5,659 bases of DNA from an uncultured Phycisphaerales bacterium (GTDB lineage: Bacteria; Planctomycetota; Phycisphaerae; WQYP01), in the NCBI GenBank assembly GCA_937901265.1, contig CALCHA010000204.1, positions 1 to 5,659 of the forward strand. The letters run 5' to 3'. The notes beneath the pieces are model-generated. The model was not told where the DNA came from, made no database searches, and was given only the letters and a program-made list of their open reading frames with translations. Of the stretch, positions 1 to 5,659 are shown piece by piece (the first letter of the stretch is position 1; each line of letters begins with the position of its first letter). Made by a program: the position numbers and the translations under genes.

Positions 1-29
1 GCCCGGTGCCGGCGGCTTGACTGGAAAGG

Positions 30-503
30 ATGACCGTGCGAACGATCGCCGCTGCCCTGCTGACGAGTTTGTGCCTGGCTGGCTGCGCTGTACAGCAGGC
101 GGCCTGGACGCATCAGGATCCTTGGTACAACCCGCCCCCTGCGGGGAGCGATGTGGAGAAGCGTGCGGGCACGCCGGTGGTGTGGAGCGACGTGAAGGCT
201 GGCGCGCGGCTGGAGGCCGCGGCGCTGCTGGATCGTTCGCCGGTTGTGCAACTGACCCCGGAGCAGGTCGCCAAATTTGTGGACCAGCCGCTCGCCGGGC
301 CGGGGGAAAAGTTGTTTCTCGTGCGCGGGGTGTATGTGAATTGGGAGACGGGGCACTTCAGCGTTCTCACGGACGGCATGGACGTGGTGGTCGATCATCT
401 TTCGTTCGCCCGGAATGCCCGCCCGATGGGGCGATGGCCTCTGGTGATCGCCCTGCCGGAAAAGCCACGGAATGTGTATGTCATCTGCTGGGTGGCCCAG
501 TGA
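30..503 (+). CDS. Small putative outer-membrane lipoprotein, function unknown
   Basis: This is a 157-residue protein. It begins with a lipoprotein signal peptide: a short basic start (Arg4), a hydrophobic stretch at residues 5-17, and the lipobox L16-A17-G18-C19. Signal peptidase II would cut before Cys19, leaving a lipidated mature chain of about 139 residues. Ala at +2 rather than Asp argues against inner-membrane retention under the E. coli Lol rule. A Pro-rich linker (about residues 30-39) precedes a compact domain (about 45-155) rich in short beta-like stretches such as L95-V103 and V147-V155. I do not recognise the family. The start is supported by the signal peptide and by an in-frame TGA at 18-20, which rules out a longer form. 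The purine-rich GGAAAGG just before the ATG is closer than usual for a ribosome binding site. The gene ends 12 nt before the next one, so the two are probably co-transcribed. Confidence 0.82.
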   Translation: MTVRTIAAALLTSLCLAGCAVQQAAWTHQDPWYNPPPAGSDVEKRAGTPVVWSDVKAGARLEAAALLDRSPVVQLTPEQVAKFVDQPLAGPGEKLFLVRGVYVNWETGHFSVLTDGMDVVVDHLSFARNARPMGRWPLVIALPEKPRNVYVICWVAQ

Positions 504-504
504 C

Positions 505-509
505 GGGAG
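505..509 (+). promoter_or_regulatory. Ribosome binding site of the membrane-protein gene
   Basis: GGGAG lies 6 nt before the ATG at 516, inside the 12-nt gap after the lipoprotein stop. It fixes the start of the second gene and supports translation of both from one message. Confidence 0.65.
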
Positions 510-515
510 CTTCCC

Positions 516-1208
516 ATGGCTGACGTGCGAGACCAGCGACGGATGGCGGCCGCGAGGGCGCTGCTGCGCATTGCCAACCTGTCTTCAGTGAGCCAGATGG
601 GGGTAATCGCGCTGCTGGGCGGGTGGTTTGGGCTGGCGCTGAGCAGCTATGCGATGTTTCTTCCGCGGCATCCGGGGCAGGTGCTGGGAGGGCAGACGTT
701 CGCCGCGATGGTCAAGGTGCCGGTGGTGCTGCTGGCCACGCTTTTGGTCGGGTATTGGATCGCGTTGCTGTTGAATATGGTTCTGCGCACGCGCATCGCT
801 GCGCACCCGTTGTGGCGGCTGTGGCTGCGTGTGATGCTGTTGATGTCGTGGTTCCTGCTGGTGCTCAGCCCCGTCGCGCTGGTGATTGGCCTGTTTCACA
901 ATTATGCGCTGTGTGTGCTCTCGAGCTACGGTCTCTTCGCCCTTGCTGGGGCCGCGGCCGCGTTGCATCTTCTGGGGGAGCTGCGGATGCGGTCGCGCCA
1001 CGGTGGTCATTACGCGCCCGGGACGTCGCGATTCCTCGTTCTGTGGGGGCTGTGGACACTGGCTTTCGCGTGCACGGGGCTGACGCTTGGCTGGATCGTG
1101 CGACCGTTCATCGGCTACGCCGGGCAGCCCTTTACGTGGTTCCGCGTGGAGCACGCCTCGGTCTTCGAGCAGATCTACCACGAGTGGCACAACCTGCTGG
1201 GCCATTGA
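516..1208 (+). CDS. Polytopic inner-membrane protein with a WxxRPFxG-type C-terminal motif, function unknown
   Basis: This 230-residue protein is mostly hydrophobic. A basic N-terminus (D3-R18) is followed by probable membrane spans at about residues 28-49, 66-90, 103-127, 131-154 and 172-195. A basic, His-containing loop at about 157-171 sits between the last two. The tail after the last span is distinctive: G192-W193-I194-V195-R196-P197-F198-I199-G200, then P205-F206 and F209-R210, ending in an amphipathic segment (about 214-230) with several His residues. From memory, similar tails (W-x-L/V-R-P-F-x-G ... P-x-x-F-R) recur in uncharacterised small multi-pass proteins of several phyla. This was not searched, and it does not give a function. 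No enzyme or transporter signature was seen. The start is supported by GGGAG 6 nt upstream and the close spacing to the lipoprotein gene. A partnership with that lipoprotein is inferred only from adjacency. Confidence 0.85.
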   Translation: MADVRDQRRMAAARALLRIANLSSVSQMGVIALLGGWFGLALSSYAMFLPRHPGQVLGGQTFAAMVKVPVVLLATLLVGYWIALLLNMVLRTRIAAHPLWRLWLRVMLLMSWFLLVLSPVALVIGLFHNYALCVLSSYGLFALAGAAAALHLLGELRMRSRHGGHYAPGTSRFLVLWGLWTLAFACTGLTLGWIVRPFIGYAGQPFTWFRVEHASVFEQIYHEWHNLLGH

Positions 1209-1308
1209 CTTTGACCCCTCTCAGCCAGAAACTCATGGATCAGCGCTGGAGATCGGAATCTGTCGTTTCGACCGGCGCCCGTTCCCTCGGTTGAGAAGCA
1301 GATCCGTC

Positions 1309-3033
1309 ATGACCACGACCGCGAAATCCCAGGCCACCCCGCCCGCCCAACAACTGAACAAATTTTCCTCGCGCATCACGCTGCCCGCGTCGCAGGGGGC
1401 CTCGCAGGCGATGTTGATCGCCACGGGGCTTTCGCTGGAGGATCTCAAGAAGCCGCAGATCGGTATTGGGGCCGTGTGGTATGACGGCAACCCGTGCAAC
1501 ATGCACCTCGCGGGCTTTGGCACGCACGTCAAAGAGGCGGCTGAGAAGATTGGGCTGGTGGGGATGCGGTTCAACACGATTGGGGTGTCTGACGGGATCT
1601 CGATGGGCACGGACGGGATGTCGTTCTCGCTGCAATCGCGGGATCTGATTGCCGACTCGATCGAAACGATCATGGCGGCGCAGTGGTACGACGCGCTGGT
1701 GGCGATCCCCGGCTGCGACAAGAACATGCCCGCTACCGTGATGGCGATGGGGCGTCTCAACCGGCCATCGCTGATGATTTATGGCGGGACGATCCGCGCG
1801 GGGTGCGCGAAAATCCAGGGGCACGAAGAGAAATTGGACGTGGTTTCGGCTTTCCAGTCGTATGGGCAATCTCTGGCGGGGAAAATCACGGAGGATGAGC
1901 GCAAGCAGATCGTGGCCAAATCCTGTCCCGGTCAGGGCGCGTGCGGGGGGATGTACACGGCGAACACGATGGCGTCGTTCATCGAGTGCATGGGGCTCAC
2001 GCTGCCGTACGATTCGAGCATTCCGGCGGACACGCAGGAGAAAATTGAGGAGTGCGCGCAGGCAGCCGGGGCGATCAAGAAGATGCTGGAGCTGGACCTC
2101 AAGCCGCGCGACATTGTGACAAAGCAATCGTTTATCAACGCGATGCGGCTGACGATCGTGCTCGGGGGATCAACCAACGCCGTGCTGCATTCGATCGCAA
2201 TGGCACGGGCGTTCGACATTGATGTGACCATCGACGACTGGCAGCAAGTTTCCGACACGACGCCACTGCTGTCGGACTTTCGCCCGTCGGGAAAATATGT
2301 GATGGAGGACCTGCACGCGGTCGGCGGGGTGCCTGCGGTGATCAAGTGGCTGATCGAAAAGGGCATCATTGACGGGTCGCAGAAGACCATCACGGGCAAG
2401 ACGCTGGCCGAGAACGTGAAGGATCTGCCGTCGCTTTCGCCCGGCCAGAAGATCGTGCACAGCCTCGACAATCCGATCAAAAGGGATGGGCATATCCGCA
2501 TTCTCCGGGGCAACCTGGCCAGGGAAGGGGCGGTGGCGAAGATCACGGGCAAGGAGGGGACGCACTTCGAAGGGCCGGCGAAAGTGTTCGATTCGGAAGA
2601 GGACATGCTGCATGGTCTGGAGCAGAAGCAGATCGCCAAGGGGGACGTGATCATCATTCGTTACGAAGGGCCCAAGGGCGGGCCGGGGATGCCGGAGATG
2701 CTGACGCCGACGTCGGCGCTGGCGGGCTTCGGGCTGCTCAACGACGTGGCTTTGATCACCGACGGGCGTTTTTCCGGCGGGTCGCATGGCTTCATCATCG
2801 GGCATGTAACACCGGAAGCCATTGAAGGCGGGAATCTCGCGTTGGTGAAGACGGGGGATAAGGTGCGGATCGACGCGGAGAAGAACACGATCGACATGCA
2901 GGTCTCCGATGCGGAGCTGAGCACGCGGCGCGGGGCATGGAAGAAGCCGGCGTACAAGGTGAGCCGGGGCACGCTGTACAAGTACATCAAGAACGTGAAG
3001 AGCGCGAGCGAAGGGTGCGTCACGGACGAGTGA
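1309..3033 (+). CDS. ilvD: Dihydroxy-acid dehydratase (EC 4.2.1.9)
   Basis: This cytoplasmic enzyme dehydrates 2,3-dihydroxyisovalerate and 2,3-dihydroxy-3-methylvalerate to the 2-keto acids in Val/Leu and Ile synthesis. The 574-residue length is normal for the IlvD/Edd family. The three expected Fe-S ligands are present: Cys63 (N-P-C-N), Cys136 (P-G-C-D-K) and Cys212 ([10 protein letters not shown]). Other signatures are G-S-T-N at 287-290 and D-G-R-F-S-G-G at 485-491, whose Ser489 corresponds to the proposed catalytic base. The C-P-G-x-G-A-C-G-G form around Cys212 resembles plant and mycobacterial [2Fe-2S] enzymes rather than the E. coli [4Fe-4S] type; that cluster assignment is inference. 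The reading frame stays open back to 1087, but that stretch overlaps the previous gene and lacks family sequence. The ATG at 1309 lies 15 codons before the first conserved block (L16-N17-K18). GAGAAG at 1293-1298 is only a weak ribosome binding site. No ilvB, ilvC or leu genes adjoin it. Confidence 0.97.
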   Translation: MTTTAKSQATPPAQQLNKFSSRITLPASQGASQAMLIATGLSLEDLKKPQIGIGAVWYDGNPCNMHLAGFGTHVKEAAEKIGLVGMRFNTIGVSDGISMGTDGMSFSLQSRDLIADSIETIMAAQWYDALVAIPGCDKNMPATVMAMGRLNRPSLMIYGGTIRAGCAKIQGHEEKLDVVSAFQSYGQSLAGKITEDERKQIVAKSCPGQGACGGMYTANTMASFIECMGLTLPYDSSIPADTQEKIEECAQAAGAIKKMLELDLKPRDIVTKQSFINAMRLTIVLGGSTNAVLHSIAMARAFDIDVTIDDWQQVSDTTPLLSDFRPSGKYVMEDLHAVGGVPAVIKWLIEKGIIDGSQKTITGKTLAENVKDLPSLSPGQKIVHSLDNPIKRDGHIRILRGNLAREGAVAKITGKEGTHFEGPAKVFDSEEDMLHGLEQKQIAKGDVIIIRYEGPKGGPGMPEMLTPTSALAGFGLLNDVALITDGRFSGGSHGFIIGHVTPEAIEGGNLALVKTGDKVRIDAEKNTIDMQVSDAELSTRRGAWKKPAYKVSRGTLYKYIKNVKSASEGCVTDE

Positions 3034-3056
3034 GGCGTGGTTCGGGGGCGGCAGCG

Positions 3057-3071
3057 CCGGCCACCGGCCGG
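3057..3071 (+). terminator. GC-only hairpin just after ilvD, possible terminator
   Basis: CCGGCC and GGCCGG pair perfectly (6 bp, all G/C) around a 3-nt loop, 23 nt after the ilvD stop codon. There is no U-tract downstream; instead a G-rich stretch follows (eight G at 3088-3095). It is therefore not a classical intrinsic terminator, but it could slow polymerase or protect the 3' end of the message. In DNA this GC-rich, such a stem can also arise by chance. Confidence 0.35.
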
Positions 3072-3105
3072 GACAAGGGATTGGCCCGGGGGGGGAAGGT
3101 CAAGA

Positions 3106-3135
3106 AATGGCAGGGCTTGGTCAACGCTTGCCATT
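3106..3135. repeat. Inverted repeat ahead of the fucosidase gene
   Basis: AATGGCA (3106-3112) and TGCCATT (3129-3135) are perfect 7-bp inverted arms separated by 16 nt. Its 3' end lies 64 nt before the fucosidase start, inside the intergenic gap. The arms are noticeably less GC-rich than the surrounding DNA. The site could be an operator for a dimeric regulator or a hairpin in the leader transcript. No U-tract follows it. Both functional readings are inference. Confidence 0.4.
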
Positions 3136-3188
3136 CCCTCAGCCTCCGGCGAACGCGACACTGGCGTTTCTGTTGCCGAGGAATTCTC

Positions 3189-3192
3189 GAGG
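3189..3192 (+). promoter_or_regulatory. Ribosome binding site that sets the fucosidase start
   Basis: GAGG lies 7 nt before the ATG at 3200. Together with the signal peptide that begins at this ATG, it decides against the longer open frame reaching back to 3107. Confidence 0.65.
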
Positions 3193-3199
3193 ATTGATC

Positions 3200-4855
3200 A
3201 TGACCCATCGTTCGATTGCCGCGCTTCTGGCAGTTGCTCTTGTCAGCCCGGTGGCCCGCGCCCAGCAGGCGGAAGATGCCGCGGCCGTCGCCGCCGCGCG
3301 CAAGGTGCAGATCGCCGACACCGGCAATGAGACCAAGGGGTTTGACATGGCCCCGGAGACCACATTGAAGGTCGTCGAGGCCGCCGTCGCGGCTCTGCCG
3401 GAGAAAATTCCTCCGGGTCCGTTTCAGCCCACCTGGGACTCGCTCAAGGCCAACTACCACGTGCCACAGTGGTTCACTGAAGCCAAGTTCGGCATCTTCA
3501 TGCATTGGGGCCTCTACTCCGTGCCCGCGCATCACAACGAGTGGTACGAAAAGCACATGTATTCCAATGCGGAACTGGGCTGGCACAGCGAGCACTTCGG
3601 CGCTCCGGAGGTCTTTGGCTACAAGGATTTTATTCCGCTGTTCACGGCGGCCAAGTGGGATCCGGATGCGTGGGCCCTGCTGTTCAAAGAGTCCGGCGCG
3701 AAGTTCGTGATTCCCACCGCGCAGCACCATGACAACTTTTCCCTTTGGGACAGCCAGGCCAACCCGATTAACGCCAAAAACATGGGCCCGCACCGCGATC
3801 TGATTGGCGATCTGTCGGTTGCCGTGCGCAAGCAGGGGCTGAAGTTTGGCGTTTCCAACCATGGCATCGAGGCGTTCCAGTTCGTCAATCCCACCCCACA
3901 ACTTGCCGCGGAGTTGAAGGCCAAGGGCGTGGATCTTTACGATCCGAAGTGGGCGGACTGGTACCACGTGGCGGATCGGAGCGACGAGGCCTGCGAGAAA
4001 TTTCTGATCAACTGGATCGCGCGGAACGTGGAACTGGTGGACAAATACCAGCCCGACATGCTGTGGTTCGACAATGGTGTCGACATGCGCTACCTCGATC
4101 CTCTCAAGCTCTGGATCGCGGCATACTACTACAACCGGGCGTCGGAATGGGGCAAGGAGGTTTCAATCTCCACGAAAAAGGCGGCGTACGCTCCATCGGG
4201 CACCAACACGCAGACGATCGGCTCGATCATCGACTTCGAGAAAATCGGCGCCCGCTCTCCCGCAGGCATTCGTACGGGTGCGTGGCAGGTCGATCAACCC
4301 ATCGGCTCCACGTGGGGCTACACCAGCGATATGAAAGTGTCCGCACCGGGGAGCATCATCTCGGCGCTGGTCGACACGGTCAGTAAGAATGGGACGCTGC
4401 TGTTGAATATCTCCCCGAAAGCCGACGGCACGATCCCGGATGAACAGCAGAGCACCCTGCGGGACGTCGGCGGGTGGCTGGCGACCAATGGGGAGGCGAT
4501 TTATGCCACGCACAACTGGATTCAATTCTCGGACAACCAGCCACGGGGCGGCCTGAATGTGCGTTACACGGTCAAGGGCGAGAACCTTTACGCGATCATC
4601 GTGGGCAACTGGCCCGGGGCGACGGCGAAGTTCCAGTCGCTGGCGGCGGGCAAAGTCGAGGGCAAGGTCGGTACGGTGACGATGTTGGGCGCGGCAGGCG
4701 ATCTCCGCTTCGATCAGACGGCCGAGGGCCTCACGGTGACGCTGCCGGACAAGGCTCCAAGCAAATACGCCTACACCCTGAAGATCACGGGCCTGAAGAT
4801 GAACGCCGATACCGCGACGAAAGACGGCAATCCTCTTCCGGCTGGCAAGCCGTAA
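3200..4855 (+). CDS. Secreted alpha-L-fucosidase, glycoside hydrolase family 29
   Basis: This enzyme should release terminal alpha-L-fucose from glycans by the retaining mechanism of family GH29. The 551-residue precursor starts with a Sec signal peptide (residues 1-21, Arg4, hydrophobic core 5-18, A-R-A before Gln22), so it acts in the periplasm or outside. The catalytic barrel shows the family blocks in order: K96-F-G-I-F-M-H102-W-G, E-W-Y soon after, H176-H177-D178, L288-W-F-D291-N-G, W362-Q and W372-G-Y, then S-K-N-G-T-L-L-L-N and the N-G-E-A-I-Y block. Asp291 is the expected nucleophile. The acid/base residue cannot be assigned safely from sequence alone. A C-terminal beta-sandwich (about 445-535) matches the GH29 C-terminal domain. 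Small departures from the commonest motifs are A-Q-H-H-D-N-F instead of A-K-H-H-D-G-F, and Gln363 after Trp362 where Glu is frequent. The start is set by GAGG 7 nt upstream. No transporter, regulator or other glycosidase adjoins it, so the natural glycan is unknown. Confidence 0.94.
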   Translation: MTHRSIAALLAVALVSPVARAQQAEDAAAVAAARKVQIADTGNETKGFDMAPETTLKVVEAAVAALPEKIPPGPFQPTWDSLKANYHVPQWFTEAKFGIFMHWGLYSVPAHHNEWYEKHMYSNAELGWHSEHFGAPEVFGYKDFIPLFTAAKWDPDAWALLFKESGAKFVIPTAQHHDNFSLWDSQANPINAKNMGPHRDLIGDLSVAVRKQGLKFGVSNHGIEAFQFVNPTPQLAAELKAKGVDLYDPKWADWYHVADRSDEACEKFLINWIARNVELVDKYQPDMLWFDNGVDMRYLDPLKLWIAAYYYNRASEWGKEVSISTKKAAYAPSGTNTQTIGSIIDFEKIGARSPAGIRTGAWQVDQPIGSTWGYTSDMKVSAPGSIISALVDTVSKNGTLLLNISPKADGTIPDEQQSTLRDVGGWLATNGEAIYATHNWIQFSDNQPRGGLNVRYTVKGENLYAIIVGNWPGATAKFQSLAAGKVEGKVGTVTMLGAAGDLRFDQTAEGLTVTLPDKAPSKYAYTLKITGLKMNADTATKDGNPLPAGKP

Positions 4856-4860
4856 GGGGG
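4831..4860. terminator. Hairpin over the fucosidase stop codon, possible bidirectional terminator
   Basis: CGGCT (4839-4843) pairs with AGCCG (4848-4852) around the 4-nt loop GGCA. After one C/T mismatch the stem continues outwards: TCCTCTT (4831-4837) pairs with AAGGGGG (4854-4860) through two T-A, three C-G and two G-T wobble pairs. The total is 12 pairs. It covers the fucosidase stop codon and ends 3 nt before the last base of the apt stop codon. The two genes converge with only 7 bp between them, so one structure could serve both. No U-tract is present on either side, which lowers confidence that it acts alone. Confidence 0.45.
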
Positions 4861-4862
4861 GG

Positions 4863-5384
4863 TCAATCGTCGTAGGTGATCGCGGAGTGCAGGCGGTACT
4901 TGTCGAACTTGGCCCTGCCCTTGAGGCAGGTCAGCTCGATGAGCACGGCGATCCCCTCGATTTGCCCGCCGAGGGTCTCCACGAGGTCGCAGCAGGCCTT
5001 CATCGTGCCACCGGTCGCGAGGAGATCGTCCACGACGAGGCACCTTTCACCTCGCCGAATGGCGTCCTTGTGAATCTCCAGCGTGTCCTGGCCATATTCA
5101 AGGTCATAGGTCAGCGCGATCTTCGCGGCTGGAAGTTTGCCGGGCTTGCGAATGGGGACGAACCCGCAGGAGAGTGACTGCGCCATGGCCGTGCCGAAGA
5201 TGAATCCTCGTGATTCAGCGCCGATCACCGCCTGAATGCCCTGCCCGCGGAAGGGATTGACCAGAATCTCGACGGCCATCGCAAGGCCGGCCGGACTGGC
5301 GAGCAGCGGCGTGATGTCCTTGAAGAGGATTCCCTTTTTCGGAAAATCGGGAATGTCCCGAATCAGGTCCCGCAGTTCACCCAT
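4863..5384 (-). CDS. apt: Adenine phosphoribosyltransferase (EC 2.4.2.7)
   Basis: APRT joins adenine to PRPP to give AMP and pyrophosphate, the purine-salvage step, in the cytoplasm and normally as a dimer. The 173-residue length is typical. Visible family features are the N-terminal I11-P-D-F-P-K-K-G and F21-K-D-I-T-P-L, the E57-S-R-G-F-I-F-G block, the flexible loop with E96-Y97-G (matching Glu104-Tyr105 of human APRT), and the PRPP-binding motif V117-V-D-D-L-L-A-T-G-G-T127. All key residues appear intact. The start is the ATG at 5384-5382, with GGAG 6 nt upstream. The frame remains open to 5441, but that extension lies over the promoter and precedes the normal N-terminus of the family. The gene converges on the fucosidase with a 7-bp gap and appears to be transcribed alone from its own promoter. 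Confidence 0.97.
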   Translation of the reverse strand: MGELRDLIRDIPDFPKKGILFKDITPLLASPAGLAMAVEILVNPFRGQGIQAVIGAESRGFIFGTAMAQSLSCGFVPIRKPGKLPAAKIALTYDLEYGQDTLEIHKDAIRRGERCLVVDDLLATGGTMKACCDLVETLGGQIEGIAVLIELTCLKGRAKFDKYRLHSAITYDD

Positions 5385-5390
5385 GCAATT

Positions 5391-5394
5391 CTCC
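5391..5394 (-). promoter_or_regulatory. Ribosome binding site that sets the apt start
   Basis: Read on the - strand, GGAG lies 6 nt before the ATG at 5384. It supports the 173-residue form over the 192-residue open frame. Confidence 0.7.
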
Positions 5395-5412
5395 AGACAA
5401 ATCAGTCGGGTT

Positions 5413-5441
5413 ATTAGATGCTTCGCCCCCCCTTGCGTCAA
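5413..5441 (-). promoter_or_regulatory. apt: Sigma70-like promoter of apt
   Basis: On the - strand, TTGACG (5441-5436; 5 of 6 match to TTGACA) is followed after exactly 17 bp by TCTAAT (5418-5413; 5 of 6 match to TATAAT). Transcription would start near 5406 and give a leader of about 20 nt that contains the GGAG ribosome binding site. The site lies wholly in the 72-bp gap between the upstream gene's stop and apt. The spacer holds a run of seven G. The prediction is by eye only, and consensus for this organism is unknown. Confidence 0.6.
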
Positions 5442-5456
5442 AAGGGTGGAGCGGAT

Positions 5457-5659
5457 TCAGCGGCTGCGTCCTGCTGGCCGGGAGATGAACAGGGTCACGC
5501 CGTCGACGTTGAGGCCGACTTCCGCGGAGAGGGGCAGCTTGGCCGCGGCGAAGGCCTCGCGCCACTGTTCGACGGTCCAGGGTCCGGCGCGAGTCAAGCG
5601 CAGGAGCAGCAGAAACTCCGCCGCATAATAATTTTTGGAGAGTCTCGCCCCCTCGGTGG
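5457..5659 (-). CDS. C-terminal end of an unrecognised protein, cut by the window edge
   Basis: On the - strand a frame is open from the right edge for 66 codons and stops at TGA (5459-5457). The start lies outside the window. The visible tail contains a hydrophobic segment (F-L-L-L-L, about residues 15-19 of the fragment), a W-T-V-E-Q-W-R segment (27-33) leading into an Ala-rich helix, and a short beta-like end (V-T-L-F-I-S-R) before a basic C-terminus. Protein-like composition and position, ending just before the apt promoter, support a real gene. The W-T-x-E-x-W helix followed by a terminal strand recalls the tails of some SAM-dependent methyltransferases, but that is too weak to name it. 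The gene runs in the same direction as apt, 72 bp upstream, and probably forms a separate transcript. Confidence 0.6.
   Translation of the reverse strand, partial: TEGARLSKNYYAAEFLLLLRLTRAGPWTVEQWREAFAAAKLPLSAEVGLNVDGVTLFISRPAGRSR

Noticed and set aside
1..20. Possible end of an upstream + strand gene: TGA at 18-20, preceded by five open codons, 9 nt before the lipoprotein start.
   Set aside because: Five codons are too few to tell a gene end from chance, although operon spacing would fit.
17..523. Overlapping + strand frame of 168 codons starting at TTG.
   Set aside because: It overlaps the lipoprotein gene in another frame and is rich in Gly, Arg and Cys, which is typical of a shadow frame in GC-rich DNA. 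The lipoprotein frame has a proper signal peptide.
1205..1240. TTGACT and TTGACC after the membrane-protein stop, as possible -35 elements for ilvD.
   Set aside because: No -10-like hexamer lies at 16-18 bp from either (best about 2 of 6 matches).
1087..1308. In-frame 74-codon extension upstream of ilvD.
   Set aside because: It overlaps the end of the membrane-protein gene, is Ser/Arg/Pro-rich without family similarity, and gives an N-terminus longer than usual for DHAD.
1240..2127. A 295-codon - strand frame opposite ilvD.
   Set aside because: It is very rich in Arg, His and Pro, as expected for an antisense shadow of a GC-rich gene, and lies within a certain coding region.
3107..3199. Longer fucosidase start at 3107.
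   Set aside because: The signal peptide and GAGG site both point to 3200, and the extension would bury the signal peptide inside the protein.
3020..3967. A 315-codon - strand frame opposite the gap and the first half of the fucosidase.
   Set aside because: It shows antisense-shadow composition and no recognisable domain, and it conflicts with the clear GH29 coding sequence.
5385..5441. Longer apt start at 5441.
   Set aside because: The extra 19 residues lie over the promoter, precede the usual APRT N-terminus, and are not needed given GGAG 6 nt before 5384.
1..5659. Search for CRISPR-like repeats, terminal inverted repeats, transposase or integrase motifs, tRNA genes and defence cassettes.
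   Set aside because: Nothing of these kinds was seen by eye on either strand. The window reads as ordinary chromosomal gene content.

Overview
The window is GC-rich bacterial DNA, densely packed with genes and with Shine-Dalgarno-like sites before most starts. It holds five complete protein genes and one partial one. Read left to right they are a small lipoprotein, a multi-pass membrane protein, dihydroxy-acid dehydratase (ilvD) and a secreted GH29 alpha-L-fucosidase on the + strand, then adenine phosphoribosyltransferase (apt) and the 3' end of an unrecognised gene on the - strand. A Sec signal peptide and a lipobox with Ala at +2 suggest a Gram-negative-type envelope. The secreted GH29 enzyme and the style of DHAD and APRT would fit a Verrucomicrobiota or Planctomycetota genome. 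That placement is inference from general gene character, not from a marker gene.

Layout. 30-503 and 516-1208 form a tight pair (12-nt gap) and are probably co-transcribed; neither has an assigned function. After a 100-bp gap comes ilvD (1309-3033), which belongs to branched-chain amino acid synthesis. A 166-bp gap follows (3034-3199). It contains a GC-only hairpin just after ilvD and a second inverted repeat closer to the next gene. The fucosidase (3200-4855) converges on apt (4863-5384, - strand) with only 7 bp between the stop codons. A long imperfect hairpin lies over the fucosidase stop codon and could serve both strands. Upstream of apt, a 72-bp gap holds a good sigma70-like promoter. 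Beyond it lies the 66-codon C-terminal end of a gene running in from the right edge (5457-5659).

How the genes work together. Apart from the first pair there is no obvious shared pathway. ilvD (Ile/Val/Leu synthesis), the fucosidase (breakdown of fucose-containing glycans outside the cytoplasm) and apt (adenine salvage) look like independent units. I found no mobile element, CRISPR array, tRNA, rRNA or defence-like cassette. The observations most worth a second look are the uncharacterised lipoprotein/membrane-protein pair with a conserved-looking C-terminal motif, the hairpin between the convergent genes, the inverted repeat ahead of the fucosidase, and the apt promoter.
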